DNA of 64,000 nucleotides from Gemmatimonas sp. (GCA_011390935.1 JAABRL010000007.1:48398-112397), one strand, 5' to 3'; counted from the stretch's first letter, positions 52,015 through 61,717 are shown. A program made the numbers and translations. The notes: generated by a model not told the origin, from the letters alone.

Positions 52015-53202
52015 ATGAGACTCTCAATGCCACGGCGTTCCTTCGGGGCGTTGCTCCTGCTCTCGGTGCTGTCGGTTGGCTGTGCGAAGGCCGATGCCGA
52101 CGCCGACGGAGCCGATCCAGGCGCCCTCGCGACCGACGCGGCGGCCGCAGACGCACCGCGCGCCTCGGTCGAGCTCCCCATCGTCGCGCAGGAAGCGCGT
52201 GAGGGCGATCTGGTGCTGCGCGTCAACACGCGTGGTGATGTGTACGGCGATGCGATCGTACGGCTCTCAGCCGATGTCGGCGGCACGGTGGCCGAGGTGC
52301 TCGTGCGCTCCGGCGCCCGCGTCACGAAGGGACAGCCGCTGGTGCGCCTCGACCCCGTTCCCTTCGATCTGGCGGTGCGTGAAGCACAGGCCACGCTCGA
52401 TGAACGGGAACAGGCGTTCCGTGAGAGCTTCATGCCCGAGTCGTTGGTGACCGGCATTGGTCCGACGCCGGAGCAGCGCAAGGCGCTGCGCATTCGCAGC
52501 GGCGCCGCCGCCGCGGAGGTGCGGCTCGAGAAGGCCCAGTGGGAGCGTCAGCGCAGCGTGATCACGTCCCCGGTGAATGGTTTCGTCGACCGCCTCGACC
52601 TCGGCCCCGGCGAGCGACTCGGCGCCGGCACCAGTTTCGCCACGGTCGTGGATGTGAGTGCGGTGCGCATCGAGGCGCGTGTGCTCGAAGATGATCTGCC
52701 GCTCATTCGTGTCGGCGGCGAAGCGGTGGTCACCAGCGCGGCGGTGCCGGGTCGGGTCATGCGCGGTCGCATCGATGCCGTGCTGCCACTGGTGGACAGT
52801 GTGAAGCGCACCGGACGCGTGATTGTGCGCGTGCCGGGCGAGACGGCGCTGCGTCCGGGCATGTACGCCGATGTCCAGCTCGAAGCGCAGCGCCTCACCG
52901 GTCGGCGCCTTGTGCCCACGCGTGCCATCATCGAGCGCGATACGCGACCGCTCGTGTTCGTCGTGCGAGATGGGCGCGCCCAGTGGACCTACATTCAACC
53001 CGGACGCTCCAACGGCGTGGAAACAGAAGTGCTCCCCGATTCGAGTACCGGACTCATTCCCGTCCAGCCCGGCGATCAGGTGATTGTCGATGGGCACCTC
53101 ACGCTCACGCACGACGCGGCGGTCACCATCGCCGCGCTGCGCGAGCGCGAAGAATCGGCGCCGCGTCGCAGGCCAGCCGCTGTGCGGCGGAACGACAACT
53201 AA
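52015..53202 (+). CDS. RND efflux periplasmic adaptor (membrane fusion lipoprotein)
   Basis: The 395-residue adaptor links an inner-membrane RND pump to an outer-membrane channel. It has a lipoprotein signal with the Cys in LSVGC, a split lipoyl domain (VGGTVAEVLVRSGARVTKGQPLVRLD and SPVNGFVDRLDLGPGERLGAGT), a short helical hairpin, a beta barrel (VVDVSAVRIEARV) and a membrane-proximal domain. It is the first gene of an adaptor-pump-pump unit. No outer-membrane channel gene is in the window. An ATG four codons later (52027) is an alternative start. Confidence 0.9.
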   Translation: MRLSMPRRSFGALLLLSVLSVGCAKADADADGADPGALATDAAAADAPRASVELPIVAQEAREGDLVLRVNTRGDVYGDAIVRLSADVGGTVAEVLVRSGARVTKGQPLVRLDPVPFDLAVREAQATLDEREQAFRESFMPESLVTGIGPTPEQRKALRIRSGAAAAEVRLEKAQWERQRSVITSPVNGFVDRLDLGPGERLGAGTSFATVVDVSAVRIEARVLEDDLPLIRVGGEAVVTSAAVPGRVMRGRIDAVLPLVDSVKRTGRVIVRVPGETALRPGMYADVQLEAQRLTGRRLVPTRAIIERDTRPLVFVVRDGRAQWTYIQPGRSNGVETEVLPDSSTGLIPVQPGDQVIVDGHLTLTHDAAVTIAALREREESAPRRRPAAVRRNDN

Positions 53203-53220
53203 CCCGGGCGGAGCGAAGCC

Positions 53221-56200
53221 ATGTCCTTGCCACGTCTGGCGGTGCGTCGGCCGGTGGCGACCGTGGCAGCCGTGCTCGGCGTCGTGCTGCTTGGCAGCGT
53301 GTCGCTCAGTCGCCTGCCGGTGTCGCTGCTCCCCGACGTCACGCTGCCCGTCCTCACGGTTCGCACCAACTATCCGGGCGCAGCGGCCCCCGAGGTCTCG
53401 CGTTTTGTCGCGGAACCAATCGAGGAAGCGATCGCGGCCACGCCGGGGCTCGTGGAGTTGCGCTCCGTGAGTCGCAATGGCGAAGTGACCACCACGGCGC
53501 GCTTCGGCTGGGGCACCGACATGCGCACCACGGTGCTCAATGTGCGTGAGCGCCTCGATGCCACGCGCGGTCGTCTGCCGGAGCGTGCCGAACGCCCCAC
53601 GTTGCTCACGAGTGATCCCGGCGAGCGACCGATTGCCGTGCTCGGCATGCGAGCCACGAGCGAGCGTGAACGAGCGGCGCGCGACAGCCTCATGGGCTCG
53701 ATGGCGGGCGGACTGGGCGTGGGTGATCTGCGCGGACTTGCGCGCACGGCCGAAGATGTGTTCGCACGGCGCCTCGAGCAGATCGAGGGCGTTGCCTCGG
53801 TGGCCGTGGTTGGCGCGCCCGAAGACGAAGTGTGGGTGGAGGTGGATCCCGATCAGCTGCGCGCGCTCGGCCTCACCCCCGAAGATGTCGCGCAGGCAAT
53901 TCGTGCACAGAACGCGACCGGCGCCGGCGGTACGGTGCGTCGCGGGCAGTTCCGCTTCTCGGTGCGCGCGCTCACCGAGTTTCGCGATGTCGACGAGATT
54001 CTGGCGGTGCCGATCGGCACCGGTGATGGCACGGTCACACTGCGTGATCTCGCCACCGTCACCACGAAGCTCGCAGACCCGGTCACCATCACGCGGCTCG
54101 ACGGGCGCGAAGCCATCGGATTGGTGGTGTACAAGGATGCCGGCTCCAACACGGTGTCGGTCACCAACCGCATGATGGAGGCGGTCACGGCACTTGAAAC
54201 GGAGTTCCCGTCCGTCGAGCTCACCGTGGTCGCCGCGCAGGCCGAGTTCGTGGTGGATGCGCTGTCGAATCTGGGGCAGGAGATTGTGGCCGGCGGTCTG
54301 ATGTCGCTGTTCATGATTCTCGTGTTTCTGCGCGACTGGCGCGTGTCGATGGCCATCGGCATCATCGTGCCGCTATCGGTGATGGTCGCGCTCGTGGCGC
54401 TGCAGCTGCTCGGCGTGACCATCAATGTGCTGTCGCTCGGCGGACTCGCCCTCGGCACCGGCCTGCTCGTGGATACGGCAATCGTGGTGGCGGAGTCGGT
54501 AGGCCGACGACGAGAAGAAGGTGTGGGCTACATCGACGCCGCCATCATCGGCACCGAAGAAGTGTCGGGTCCGCTGCTTGCAGGCACGCTCACGACCATG
54601 CTGGTGTTCGGACCGATCATTTTCGTGCAGGGGCTCGCGGCCGCACTGTTCCGCGATCTCTCGCTCAGCGTGGTGATGACGGTGGGCGCGTCGCTATTGC
54701 TGGCGATGACGCTCATGCCGGTGATGATGGTAGGGCGCCGGCAGCGGGCGTTGCAGCTGCAGGCGTCACCGCCGGAACGGCGCGCGCCCGGGCCCACGGG
54801 CCAGAAGCTCGATGCGATCGGCACGCGACTCGCCGACCTGTACGAACACGGCATGTCGTGGTCGCTGCGCAATCCCGGTCCCGTATTTGCAGCGGGTGGT
54901 GTGTTGCTCGTGGTGATGGTGGTGCTGTTCACGACGCTGCCCAAGGAAGTGTTGCCGCGGGTGGATGAAGGGGTGCTCGTGGCCGAGGTGCAGCTGGCCG
55001 AGGGCACGGCGCTGGAATCCACGACGCGCGCCATTGCGCAGCTGGAAGCGGCCGCCACCGAGCTCGGGGCGGTGGGTGTGTACGCCCGCATTGGCCGTGC
55101 GACCGACGAAGAAATTCTCTCCGGTGCGAATCCCGGGTCGTCGGCGACCGCACAGCTCATCGTGCCGGTGCCGGACAACGTGAGTGCGTCACTGTTCGCC
55201 GATCGTCTGCGAGGCGCCGTGCCCGAGCTGGTGGCGCAGGGAGCACTCGCGATCGACCTCGCCGGCCAGTCGGAGTTCGGGTCGCTGATCGGGCGTGAAG
55301 GCCGATTGGTGCGCGTGGAGGTTGGCGGATCATCGCTCGCCGAATCGCAGCAGTGGGCCGATTCGGTCCGCACCATGATGAAGTCACTGCCCGTACTCGC
55401 CGATGTGCGCGACGCCTTCGCCGGCACGCAGCCGGTGATCGAAGTGACGCTGCAGCGCGAACGCATGGCGCTGCAAGGCGTGACGCCGGGGCAGGTGGCC
55501 AGCGCGCTGCAGGGAGGACTCGGTGGTGTAGCGAGTTCGGAGCTGCGCGAGACCGATCGACGCACGCCGATCAAGGTACGCTACGAAGGGGTGCGCAACG
55601 AAGATCTCGCCACCGCACTCGCCACCAATGTGGGCGGCATCGCGGTGTCGCAGCTGGTGAACGTGGAAGAGACGCGGGCGCCGCTCGAGGTGGTGCGAGT
55701 GGGACAACGTCCCGTCTCCATTGTGGAAGGCCTGGTGGAGGGTGGCGGCACGGCCAAGGCGGCGTCTGAAGTGTTCACGCGCATGGAGGCGCTCGGGCTT
55801 CCGGCCACGGTGTCGTGGCAGGTGGCAGGTGCCGATACCGAACGCCGTCGCACCTCCGACGAACTGGCGCTCGTGGGCGTGCTCGCGGTGCTGCTGGTGT
55901 TCCTCGTGCTCGCGGGCGAGTTCAGCTCGTTCACGATTCCGTTGGTGGTGATGTGCACGGTGCCGCTCGCCGCGGCTGGTGGTGTGATCTTTCTGTGGCT
56001 GTCCGGGCAGAGTCTCAACGCGGTGTCGCTCATCGGCATTGTGATCATGATCGGCATGGCCGACAACGAAGCCGTGGTGAAGCTCGATGCCATTCGCAAG
56101 TTCCGCGAAGAGGGGCACGATGTGAACACCGCGGTGCTGCTTGGCGGACGGCAACGTTTACGCGCGATCACCATGACATCGCTCACTACCATCACCGGTG

Positions 56201-56415
56201 TGTTGCCACTGTTGCTCGGGCTTGGCAGCGGCGGCGCGCTGTATCGTCCACTCGCGGCGGCGGTCATTGGCGGCTCGCTGAGTGCGCTGGTGGTGACTTT
56301 CTTTCTGCTCCCCACCGCGTACTCCGTGGTGGAGCGCGCGTTGGAACGGCGTCGAGCGGCCAAGGGGGCGATGGGCGGCGTGGTGATGCCGGTGCCGGCG
56401 GGAGACGCGGCGTAA
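53221..56415 (+). CDS. RND efflux pump subunit 1 (HAE/AcrB type)
   Basis: The 1064-residue pump has the standard 12-helix plan with two large periplasmic loops. The first helix follows MSLPRLAVRRPVATVAAVLG, and the porter domain begins VTLPVLTVRTNYPGAAAPEV. TM4 carries a single relay Asp (Asp418 in LLVDTAIVVAE) where most pumps have two. TM10 reads GMADNEAVVKLD (residues 947-958) instead of the common GIVVNNAI-type motif. It should export hydrophobic or amphiphilic compounds using proton flow. The start lies 18 bases after the adaptor stop, with GGAG nearby. Confidence 0.9.
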   Translation: MSLPRLAVRRPVATVAAVLGVVLLGSVSLSRLPVSLLPDVTLPVLTVRTNYPGAAAPEVSRFVAEPIEEAIAATPGLVELRSVSRNGEVTTTARFGWGTDMRTTVLNVRERLDATRGRLPERAERPTLLTSDPGERPIAVLGMRATSERERAARDSLMGSMAGGLGVGDLRGLARTAEDVFARRLEQIEGVASVAVVGAPEDEVWVEVDPDQLRALGLTPEDVAQAIRAQNATGAGGTVRRGQFRFSVRALTEFRDVDEILAVPIGTGDGTVTLRDLATVTTKLADPVTITRLDGREAIGLVVYKDAGSNTVSVTNRMMEAVTALETEFPSVELTVVAAQAEFVVDALSNLGQEIVAGGLMSLFMILVFLRDWRVSMAIGIIVPLSVMVALVALQLLGVTINVLSLGGLALGTGLLVDTAIVVAESVGRRREEGVGYIDAAIIGTEEVSGPLLAGTLTTMLVFGPIIFVQGLAAALFRDLSLSVVMTVGASLLLAMTLMPVMMVGRRQRALQLQASPPERRAPGPTGQKLDAIGTRLADLYEHGMSWSLRNPGPVFAAGGVLLVVMVVLFTTLPKEVLPRVDEGVLVAEVQLAEGTALESTTRAIAQLEAAATELGAVGVYARIGRATDEEILSGANPGSSATAQLIVPVPDNVSASLFADRLRGAVPELVAQGALAIDLAGQSEFGSLIGREGRLVRVEVGGSSLAESQQWADSVRTMMKSLPVLADVRDAFAGTQPVIEVTLQRERMALQGVTPGQVASALQGGLGGVASSELRETDRRTPIKVRYEGVRNEDLATALATNVGGIAVSQLVNVEETRAPLEVVRVGQRPVSIVEGLVEGGGTAKAASEVFTRMEALGLPATVSWQVAGADTERRRTSDELALVGVLAVLLVFLVLAGEFSSFTIPLVVMCTVPLAAAGGVIFLWLSGQSLNAVSLIGIVIMIGMADNEAVVKLDAIRKFREEGHDVNTAVLLGGRQRLRAITMTSLTTITGVLPLLLGLGSGGALYRPLAAAVIGGSLSALVVTFFLLPTAYSVVERALERRRAAKGAMGGVVMPVPAGDAA

Positions 56416-56440
56416 TGCGCGCCCGCGCGGAGCCGCGCGC

Positions 56441-59400
56441 ATGATCCGGTTCGCGACGCTTCGTCCGGCCGTGGTCTGGGCCGTGTGTGTGGCCGTGCTG
56501 GTGGCGGGTGCGATCGCGTTCGGTCGTCTGCCGCTGGCCTCGCGCACCTCGGTGGAGCTGCCGCGCCTCACGGTCGCGGCGGCGTGGAACGGGGCATCGG
56601 CCGAAGTGATCGAGATGTACGTCACGTCGCCGATCGAATCGCTGGTGCAGGGCGTGCGTGGTGTGCGACGCACCACCAGCGAGTCGCGCGACAACAGCAT
56701 GAACATCACGGTGGAGCTCGAGCCCAAGGCCGATGTGCAGATGGCACGACTGGGTATTCTCGAGCGCCTCGAGCTGCTGCGCGGCGAGTTTCCACCGGGC
56801 GTGACGCCGCCGAGTGTCTCCAACTTCACGCCGGAGGGACTCGAGGAACCGCCCCTGCTGCAGGTGGAAGTGTCGGGGCCGTACACGCCTGGCACGCTGC
56901 AGAAGCTGCTGCTCGATCAGGTGGCACCACGTCTCGCGGCCGTACCCGGCGTGGCGAGTGTCCAGGATCGGGGTGGCAGTGACCTCGGCGTGTCCGTGGC
57001 GTACGATCCGGCGCTGCTGCGGCGCATCGATCTGTCACCACAACTGCTCTCCCAGGCCATCGGTGGGGCCCGCGTGGTCGAGGCGCTCGGCAACGAAACG
57101 CGCGACGGCATCAGTCGCGGTGTCACGCTGCGCGACGAGCCCGCGTCGCTCGACGATCTTGGCGCGCTGCCGATCACCGCACGCGATGGACGCGTCTTTC
57201 GACTGAGTGAACTCGCCACCATTCGTGCGGAGGAAGACGCCGCGGGTCGCTTCTTTCGTATCAATGGCGTGCCGGCCGTGGCAATGCATCTGTATCGCCA
57301 CGCGAACGCCGATGCGATCAAGACGGCGGCGGCCGCCCGCGCGGCCGTGCGTGAGCTGCAGCGTAACGCGCCCATCGGCGTGCGCTATCGGGTGTCGCAG
57401 GATGCCAGCATCGATCTCGCGAAGGAGCTCGACGATCTCATGCGTCGCGGCATCATCGCGTTCTTCTCCGTGCTGGTGGTGCTCGCCATCATGCTGCGTC
57501 GTGTGCGCGCCGTATTGCTCGTGATGGGCAGCACGGCGGTGGCGATCGCGGGCACTGCGCTCGGGTTGTACCTGCTCGACATTCCGGCCAACCTGCTCAC
57601 ACTCGCCGGACTTGGCATGGGCGTGGGCATTCTCGTGCAGAACGCGCTGGTTGTCACCAATCGACTCGCCACGGCCCCGGATACCGCGGACGGCCGCGCG
57701 GAGGCGGCGGCACGCATCACGCCGGCGGTGATCGGGGCGACGCTCACCACCGCAGTCGTGCTCTTCCCATTCCTGTATCTGCAGGGCGATACGCGTGCGG
57801 CGTTCGTACCCTTCGCGGCGGCCTTTGCGCTCGCGCTCGCGTGGAGTGTGATCACCGCGTTGCTCGTCGTGCCAGCACTCGGTCGTGCGGGAGCGGTGCG
57901 CCCCGTCACCTGGCCGCGCATCTCGCGCGTGTATCGCGCCATGCTGCGCGGGATGCTGCGGTGGCGGTGGCTTACGCTGACGGGAAGCGTTGCGCTGCTG
58001 GCCGTGATGACGTGGGGCTTCGTGAAGAAGGTGCCTCGCTCGAGCTGGGGTGGGTGGGGCGAGCGGCGCACCACACTGGCCGTGAGTCTCACCTTTCCGC
58101 GCGGCTCCGATCCGGAAACGCTTGACCGTGCCATGAAGGAGTTCGAGCAGATCGTGCTCGGCCGCCCAGAGGTGGAGCAGGTGGCGACACAGGGCAACAT
58201 GGTGAGTGCGAACATGCAGGTGCTGTTCACGCGCGATGGCGGCATGACGGCCGTGCCGCTCGAACTTGAGGAGCTGCTCACGCAGCGCGCCGTGCTCGTG
58301 GGCGGGGCGAACATCAGTGTGCGCGGAGAAGGACCCGGTTTCTACGCGGGTGGCGGTGGCGGGTCGAGCGTGGCGTTCCGCATTCGCGTGCTCGGCTACT
58401 CGTACAGCGGGGTCTCCGAGTTGGCGAACGACCTCAAGAACCGACTCGAGCAGTTCCCGCGCGTGCGTGATGTCGCGATCACATCGGGACGCGGATGGGG
58501 GAACGAGCGTGGCTACGCCGTGACGCTCGAGCCCGATCGTGATGCGCTGCATCGACACGGCGTCACCTCGCAGGATTTCGCAGCCGCGGTGGCGCGCGAG
58601 GTGCGCGGGCCGGTTGGCGGACAGCGCCTCGAAATCGATGGCGACGAGCTGCCGGTGACGGTGAAATCGGCCGGTGCGCGCGATCGCACGCTCGATGAAC
58701 TGCGTGACGCGATGGTGCCCACACCCACGGGGGCGCCGGTGCGCCTCGCCGACTTGTCGTTTGTGGACGCGCGTGAAGCGCTCAGCATCGTGACGCGCGA
58801 AGACCAGCAGTACATCCGCCATGTGAACTTCGACTTCCGCGGTCCGCAGCGTCTCGCGCAGCGCACCTACGACGGCTTTCTCGCGTCGGTGGCGGTGCCG
58901 GCGGGTTACGAAGTGAAAGACGCGGGCAGTCTGTGGGGCTATCAGGACGACAAAAGTGCGAAGGGGCTCTGGCTCGTGTTCGGCATCGGCGTGACGCTGG
59001 TGGTGCTCGCGGTGGCGCTGGTGTTCGATTCCGTGTGGGGCGCGATGATGGTGTTTCTGTCGCTGCCGCTTGCGTTGGCCGGTGTGGTGGCCGCGTTCTG
59101 GCTGAGCAAGGCGGCGTTCGGGCGTGAAGCCGCCGTGGGTGTGATTCTGGTGGTGGGCCTCGCCGTGAATCAGGCGATCCTCCTGGTGGACGCCGCGCTC
59201 GAACGGCGTCGCCGTCACATGCAGTCGGGCACGCGTGGGGCGCTGCATGCGGGCGAAGTGTTGCGCGCGGCGAGCGACCGCTCCGGCATGATCGTGCTCG
59301 TCACGCTGAGTGCACTCGCCAGCCTCGTGCCGCTCACGATCGGCACCAAGTCTACCACGCTCTTCGGCGCGATCGCGCTGGCCACGGCGGGCGGCACGCT

Positions 59401-59539
59401 CATGGGTACGGTGGGTGCGCTGTTCCTGCTGCCGGCGGTGCTGGTGGGGCGACGCCTTACCAAACGCGCTCCGGTGGCGCGCTTTTTCCGACGTCGACCC
59501 AAGGCCGTGGTAGCGGAGCCCGCGATCGGCGCGAGCTGA
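56441..59539 (+). CDS. RND efflux pump subunit 2, lacking TM4 relay aspartates
   Basis: The 1032-residue protein has the same fold as subunit 1 but is clearly divergent in sequence. It begins MIRFATLRPAVVWAVCVAVL, and the porter domain includes SRTSVELPRLTVAAAWNGAS. The TM4 motif is GILVQNALVVTN, with Gln400 and Asn401 where the proton-relay Asp pair should be. TM10 reads GLAVNQAILLVDA. Subunit 1 keeps one Asp, so the two may form a mixed trimer in which only one subunit conducts protons. It follows subunit 1 by 25 bases. Confidence 0.88.
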   Translation: MIRFATLRPAVVWAVCVAVLVAGAIAFGRLPLASRTSVELPRLTVAAAWNGASAEVIEMYVTSPIESLVQGVRGVRRTTSESRDNSMNITVELEPKADVQMARLGILERLELLRGEFPPGVTPPSVSNFTPEGLEEPPLLQVEVSGPYTPGTLQKLLLDQVAPRLAAVPGVASVQDRGGSDLGVSVAYDPALLRRIDLSPQLLSQAIGGARVVEALGNETRDGISRGVTLRDEPASLDDLGALPITARDGRVFRLSELATIRAEEDAAGRFFRINGVPAVAMHLYRHANADAIKTAAAARAAVRELQRNAPIGVRYRVSQDASIDLAKELDDLMRRGIIAFFSVLVVLAIMLRRVRAVLLVMGSTAVAIAGTALGLYLLDIPANLLTLAGLGMGVGILVQNALVVTNRLATAPDTADGRAEAAARITPAVIGATLTTAVVLFPFLYLQGDTRAAFVPFAAAFALALAWSVITALLVVPALGRAGAVRPVTWPRISRVYRAMLRGMLRWRWLTLTGSVALLAVMTWGFVKKVPRSSWGGWGERRTTLAVSLTFPRGSDPETLDRAMKEFEQIVLGRPEVEQVATQGNMVSANMQVLFTRDGGMTAVPLELEELLTQRAVLVGGANISVRGEGPGFYAGGGGGSSVAFRIRVLGYSYSGVSELANDLKNRLEQFPRVRDVAITSGRGWGNERGYAVTLEPDRDALHRHGVTSQDFAAAVAREVRGPVGGQRLEIDGDELPVTVKSAGARDRTLDELRDAMVPTPTGAPVRLADLSFVDAREALSIVTREDQQYIRHVNFDFRGPQRLAQRTYDGFLASVAVPAGYEVKDAGSLWGYQDDKSAKGLWLVFGIGVTLVVLAVALVFDSVWGAMMVFLSLPLALAGVVAAFWLSKAAFGREAAVGVILVVGLAVNQAILLVDAALERRRRHMQSGTRGALHAGEVLRAASDRSGMIVLVTLSALASLVPLTIGTKSTTLFGAIALATAGGTLMGTVGALFLLPAVLVGRRLTKRAPVARFFRRRPKAVVAEPAIGAS

Positions 59540-59652
59540 CAGCGTCAGCAGGCAACCCTCGATGCTGCGCTCGTGACCAAATTGCAGGTGACCAGCGCGG
59601 CCGAGTCCGGTGCCGAGCGGGCCTGCACACTCCCCCCTCCCGTACGCCCCCC

Positions 59653-60927
59653 ATGGCTCTTCGATCACAGCTCTCCATCGCAGCGGCGCTGGGCACCGTG
59701 CTGCAGATTCCCAGCGCGCCACTGTCGGCGCAGACCGCTCCCGTTCGCACGTTTTCCAAGCCTGCCGCGGAATACGCCGAGCCCTTCTCGTCCGTGCGCG
59801 GCGTACGCGAGTTGGCCGACGGACGCGTGGTGGTGACCGACCCGCGCGACAAGGTGGTCCAGCTGGTGGATCTCAAGTCCGGTCGGGCCACCACGCTCGG
59901 GCGCGAGGGATCGGGGCCCAACGAGTATCAGATGCCCTCGGGCGCCTTCGCGCTGCCGGGCGACAGTACCCTGATCGCCGATCCGCTCAACTCGCGCTTT
60001 TTCGTGCTTGGGCCTAGCGGTGCGCTCGCGGGCACGTGGAGTCCGGCGGCGGCTCCCGGCGGGGGCGGTGACAGGCCGGCCACGCAGTCCGTGCCCGCGC
60101 GTCCACCCGCCGGAGGCGGTGGCCCGGTCGTGATGACGATGGGCGGTGGCGGTCCCATGATGATGCTCCAGACGCGCGCCACGGACGCGCAGGGGCGCAT
60201 CTACACCACCGGCTCGGCGATCGCGATGACGCCCGAGGGACCCAAGGCGGCCGACAGTCTGCCCCTCTTGCGGCTCGCGCGCACGACCGGCGCGGCCGAC
60301 ACGCTCGCGTGGTTGCAGGTGCCGAAAGGCAACACGAACGTGAGCGGATCGGGTGGCAACGTGAACCTTCGCATCGGCGGCGGGCCGTTCGCGGCGAACG
60401 ATGGTTGGGCGGTGTTGGCTGACGGACGAGTGGCTGTGGTGCGGTACGCGGACTACCATGTCGAGGTGTTTCCGGCCTCCGGTCGGGGTGCGCCCGCGCG
60501 CGGTGCGCCGGTGCGATTCACGCCGGTTCGGGTCGCGGAGGCCGAAAAGCAGGCCTGGCGGGACGCCCGGGCGCGGAACGGCGCGGTGGCGATCGCGATT
60601 ACGCGCACCGACGGACCGGGCGGCGTGACGCAGCGGTCGAGCGCGGCCCCACCATCCGCGCAAGAGCCCACCGATTGGCCGACGGTGATGCCGCCGTTCG
60701 ACGCCAGCCGCGTGTTCGCCACGCCGACCGGCCAGCTGTGGGTGGGGCGCTACCAGTCGGCCAGCGACAAGGCGCCGCGCTACGATGTGTTCGACGCCAC
60801 GGGCAGGCACACCGGGCAGGTGGTCTTTCCGGCGGACACGCGGGTCGTGGGCTTCGGCAAGGGCGCGGTGTACACTGTGCGCATCGACGAGGACGACCTG
60901 CAGTACCTGCAGCGCTGGACGCTGTAG
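59653..60927 (+). CDS. Secreted six-bladed beta-propeller-like protein
   Basis: The 424-residue protein has a signal peptide ending SAQ near residue 27. Repeating blade motifs follow (GVRELADGRVVVTDPRDKVV, NSRFFVLGPSGALAGTW, DGRVAVVRYADYHVEVF, GQLWVGRYQSASDKAPRYDVFD). These resemble the NHL/6-bladed propeller proteins common in Gemmatimonadota. A Gly/Pro-rich insert (about residues 135-172) interrupts the first half. Function is unknown, probably binding outside the cytoplasm. It follows the RND genes by 113 bases, without a terminator I can see. Confidence 0.7.
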   Translation: MALRSQLSIAAALGTVLQIPSAPLSAQTAPVRTFSKPAAEYAEPFSSVRGVRELADGRVVVTDPRDKVVQLVDLKSGRATTLGREGSGPNEYQMPSGAFALPGDSTLIADPLNSRFFVLGPSGALAGTWSPAAAPGGGGDRPATQSVPARPPAGGGGPVVMTMGGGGPMMMLQTRATDAQGRIYTTGSAIAMTPEGPKAADSLPLLRLARTTGAADTLAWLQVPKGNTNVSGSGGNVNLRIGGGPFAANDGWAVLADGRVAVVRYADYHVEVFPASGRGAPARGAPVRFTPVRVAEAEKQAWRDARARNGAVAIAITRTDGPGGVTQRSSAAPPSAQEPTDWPTVMPPFDASRVFATPTGQLWVGRYQSASDKAPRYDVFDATGRHTGQVVFPADTRVVGFGKGAVYTVRIDEDDLQYLQRWTL

Positions 60928-61041
60928 CGCGTCACACGGGTCGAGGAACGCTTGCTCCCTCGATCAGCGTTGGCTACACTACCGTGGTCAGCGGGAGAGT
61001 CCCGCTCCGCGATTGACGCCCTTCAGAGGCCTGACATTCCC

Positions 61042-61245
61042 ATGTTCGACGCCATTTTTCCGATCGACCCGACGGCGATCCTGCTGCCGTTCACCAAGAT
61101 CTTCCTCACGCTGATCTCGTTCATCTTCCGCGCGGTGGTGGCGGTGGGACCGATCGGCCAGCTGGTGATCGTGGCGATCCCAACGGCGCTGTTCATGAAG
61201 GACATCTTCGACGGCCCGAAGGCGTTCAAGAACATCAAGAACTGA
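61042..61245 (+). CDS. Small 67-residue membrane protein
   Basis: The product starts MFDAIFPIDPTAI. Two hydrophobic helices follow (ILLPFTKIFLTLISFIFRAVVAV and IGQLVIVAIPTALFM), with a short charged tail ending NIKN. It is probably an inner-membrane peptide of unknown role. A TACACT box near 60972 could be the -10, giving a leader of about 65 bases. A strong terminator follows 23 bases after the stop, so it is a single-gene unit. Confidence 0.65.
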   Translation: MFDAIFPIDPTAILLPFTKIFLTLISFIFRAVVAVGPIGQLVIVAIPTALFMKDIFDGPKAFKNIKN

Positions 61246-61267
61246 TCGCGCGGCGGTCTGCTTGTGC

Positions 61268-61303
61268 AACACCCCGCTTCGGCCGATGCCGGGGCGGGGT
61301 GTT
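61268..61303 (+). terminator. Intrinsic terminator after the 67-residue membrane protein
   Basis: Ten-base perfect arms, aacaccccgc (61268-61277) and gcggggtgtt (61294-61303), around a GC-rich loop are followed by ctggttt. Confidence 0.75.
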
Positions 61304-61333
61304 CTGGTTTGCTCCCCTCACGCTCCCCGACTC

Positions 61334-61501
61334 ATGTCTGAACCGGTGACTGGTCCGCCGTCCTGGCTCGTTCGCACCTTCGTGGTGCTGGCGATTCTCG
61401 CGGTGCTGGTGGAGATCGCGACGTATGCCGGGGTGTTCGGCGGGGGGCTGGCGTCGGAGCCGAATGCGGTGGAGACCACGAAAAACGGCGGAAATCCTTG
61501 A
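61334..61501 (+). CDS. Small 55-residue single-pass membrane protein
   Basis: The product begins MSEPVTGPPSWLVRTF and has one transmembrane helix (VVLAILAVLVEIATYAGVFGG) and a polar tail. The ATG at 61334 was chosen over an upstream in-frame codon lying inside the terminator. No ribosome-binding site is obvious. The last eight codons and the stop lie inside the hairpin that ends the convergent tRNA operon. Function is unknown, and the gene could be spurious, though its hydrophobic pattern argues it is real. Confidence 0.5.
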   Translation: MSEPVTGPPSWLVRTFVVLAILAVLVEIATYAGVFGGGLASEPNAVETTKNGGNP

Positions 61502-61520
61502 ATTCAAGGACTTCCGCCGT
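61485..61520 (-). terminator. Intrinsic terminator of the tRNA operon
   Basis: On the minus strand, outer arms ACGGCGGAA/TTCCGCCGT enclose the palindrome TCCTTGAATTCAAGGA and are followed by a T run (complement of 61481-61485). It begins 12 bases after tRNA-Pro. The stop codon of the plus-strand gene lies within it. Confidence 0.85.
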
Positions 61521-61531
61521 GATCGTTTCAG

Positions 61532-61605
61532 TCGGGGCGACTGGATTTGAACCAGCGACCTCCTGCTCCCGAAGCAGGCGCTCTACCGGGCTAAGCTACG
61601 CCCCG
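61532..61605 (-). tRNA. tRNA-Pro (anticodon CGG)
   Basis: A 74-base cloverleaf has acceptor arms CGGGGCG/CGCCCCG, discriminator A, anticodon loop TTCGGGA and T loop TTCAAAT. It is the last gene of the five-tRNA operon. Confidence 0.94.
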
Positions 61606-61643
61606 AAACTCCACGAATCGCTTAGCCACCACGACCCGTCACA

Positions 61644-61717
61644 TGCGCCCGAGAGGACTCGAACCTCTAACCTTCTGATCCGTAGTCAGATGCTCTATCC
61701 AATTGAGCTACGGGCGC
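61644..61717 (-). tRNA. tRNA-Arg (anticodon ACG)
   Basis: A 74-base cloverleaf has acceptor arms GCGCCCG/CGGGCGC, discriminator A and anticodon loop CTACGGA. The A34 is normally deaminated to inosine to read CGU, CGC and CGA. Confidence 0.94.

Noticed and set aside
57035..59722. Long minus-strand reading frame (895 codons) opposite RND subunit 2
   Set aside because: This is a high-GC antisense shadow. The translated product is Arg/His rich with no domain, while the plus strand encodes a complete pump.
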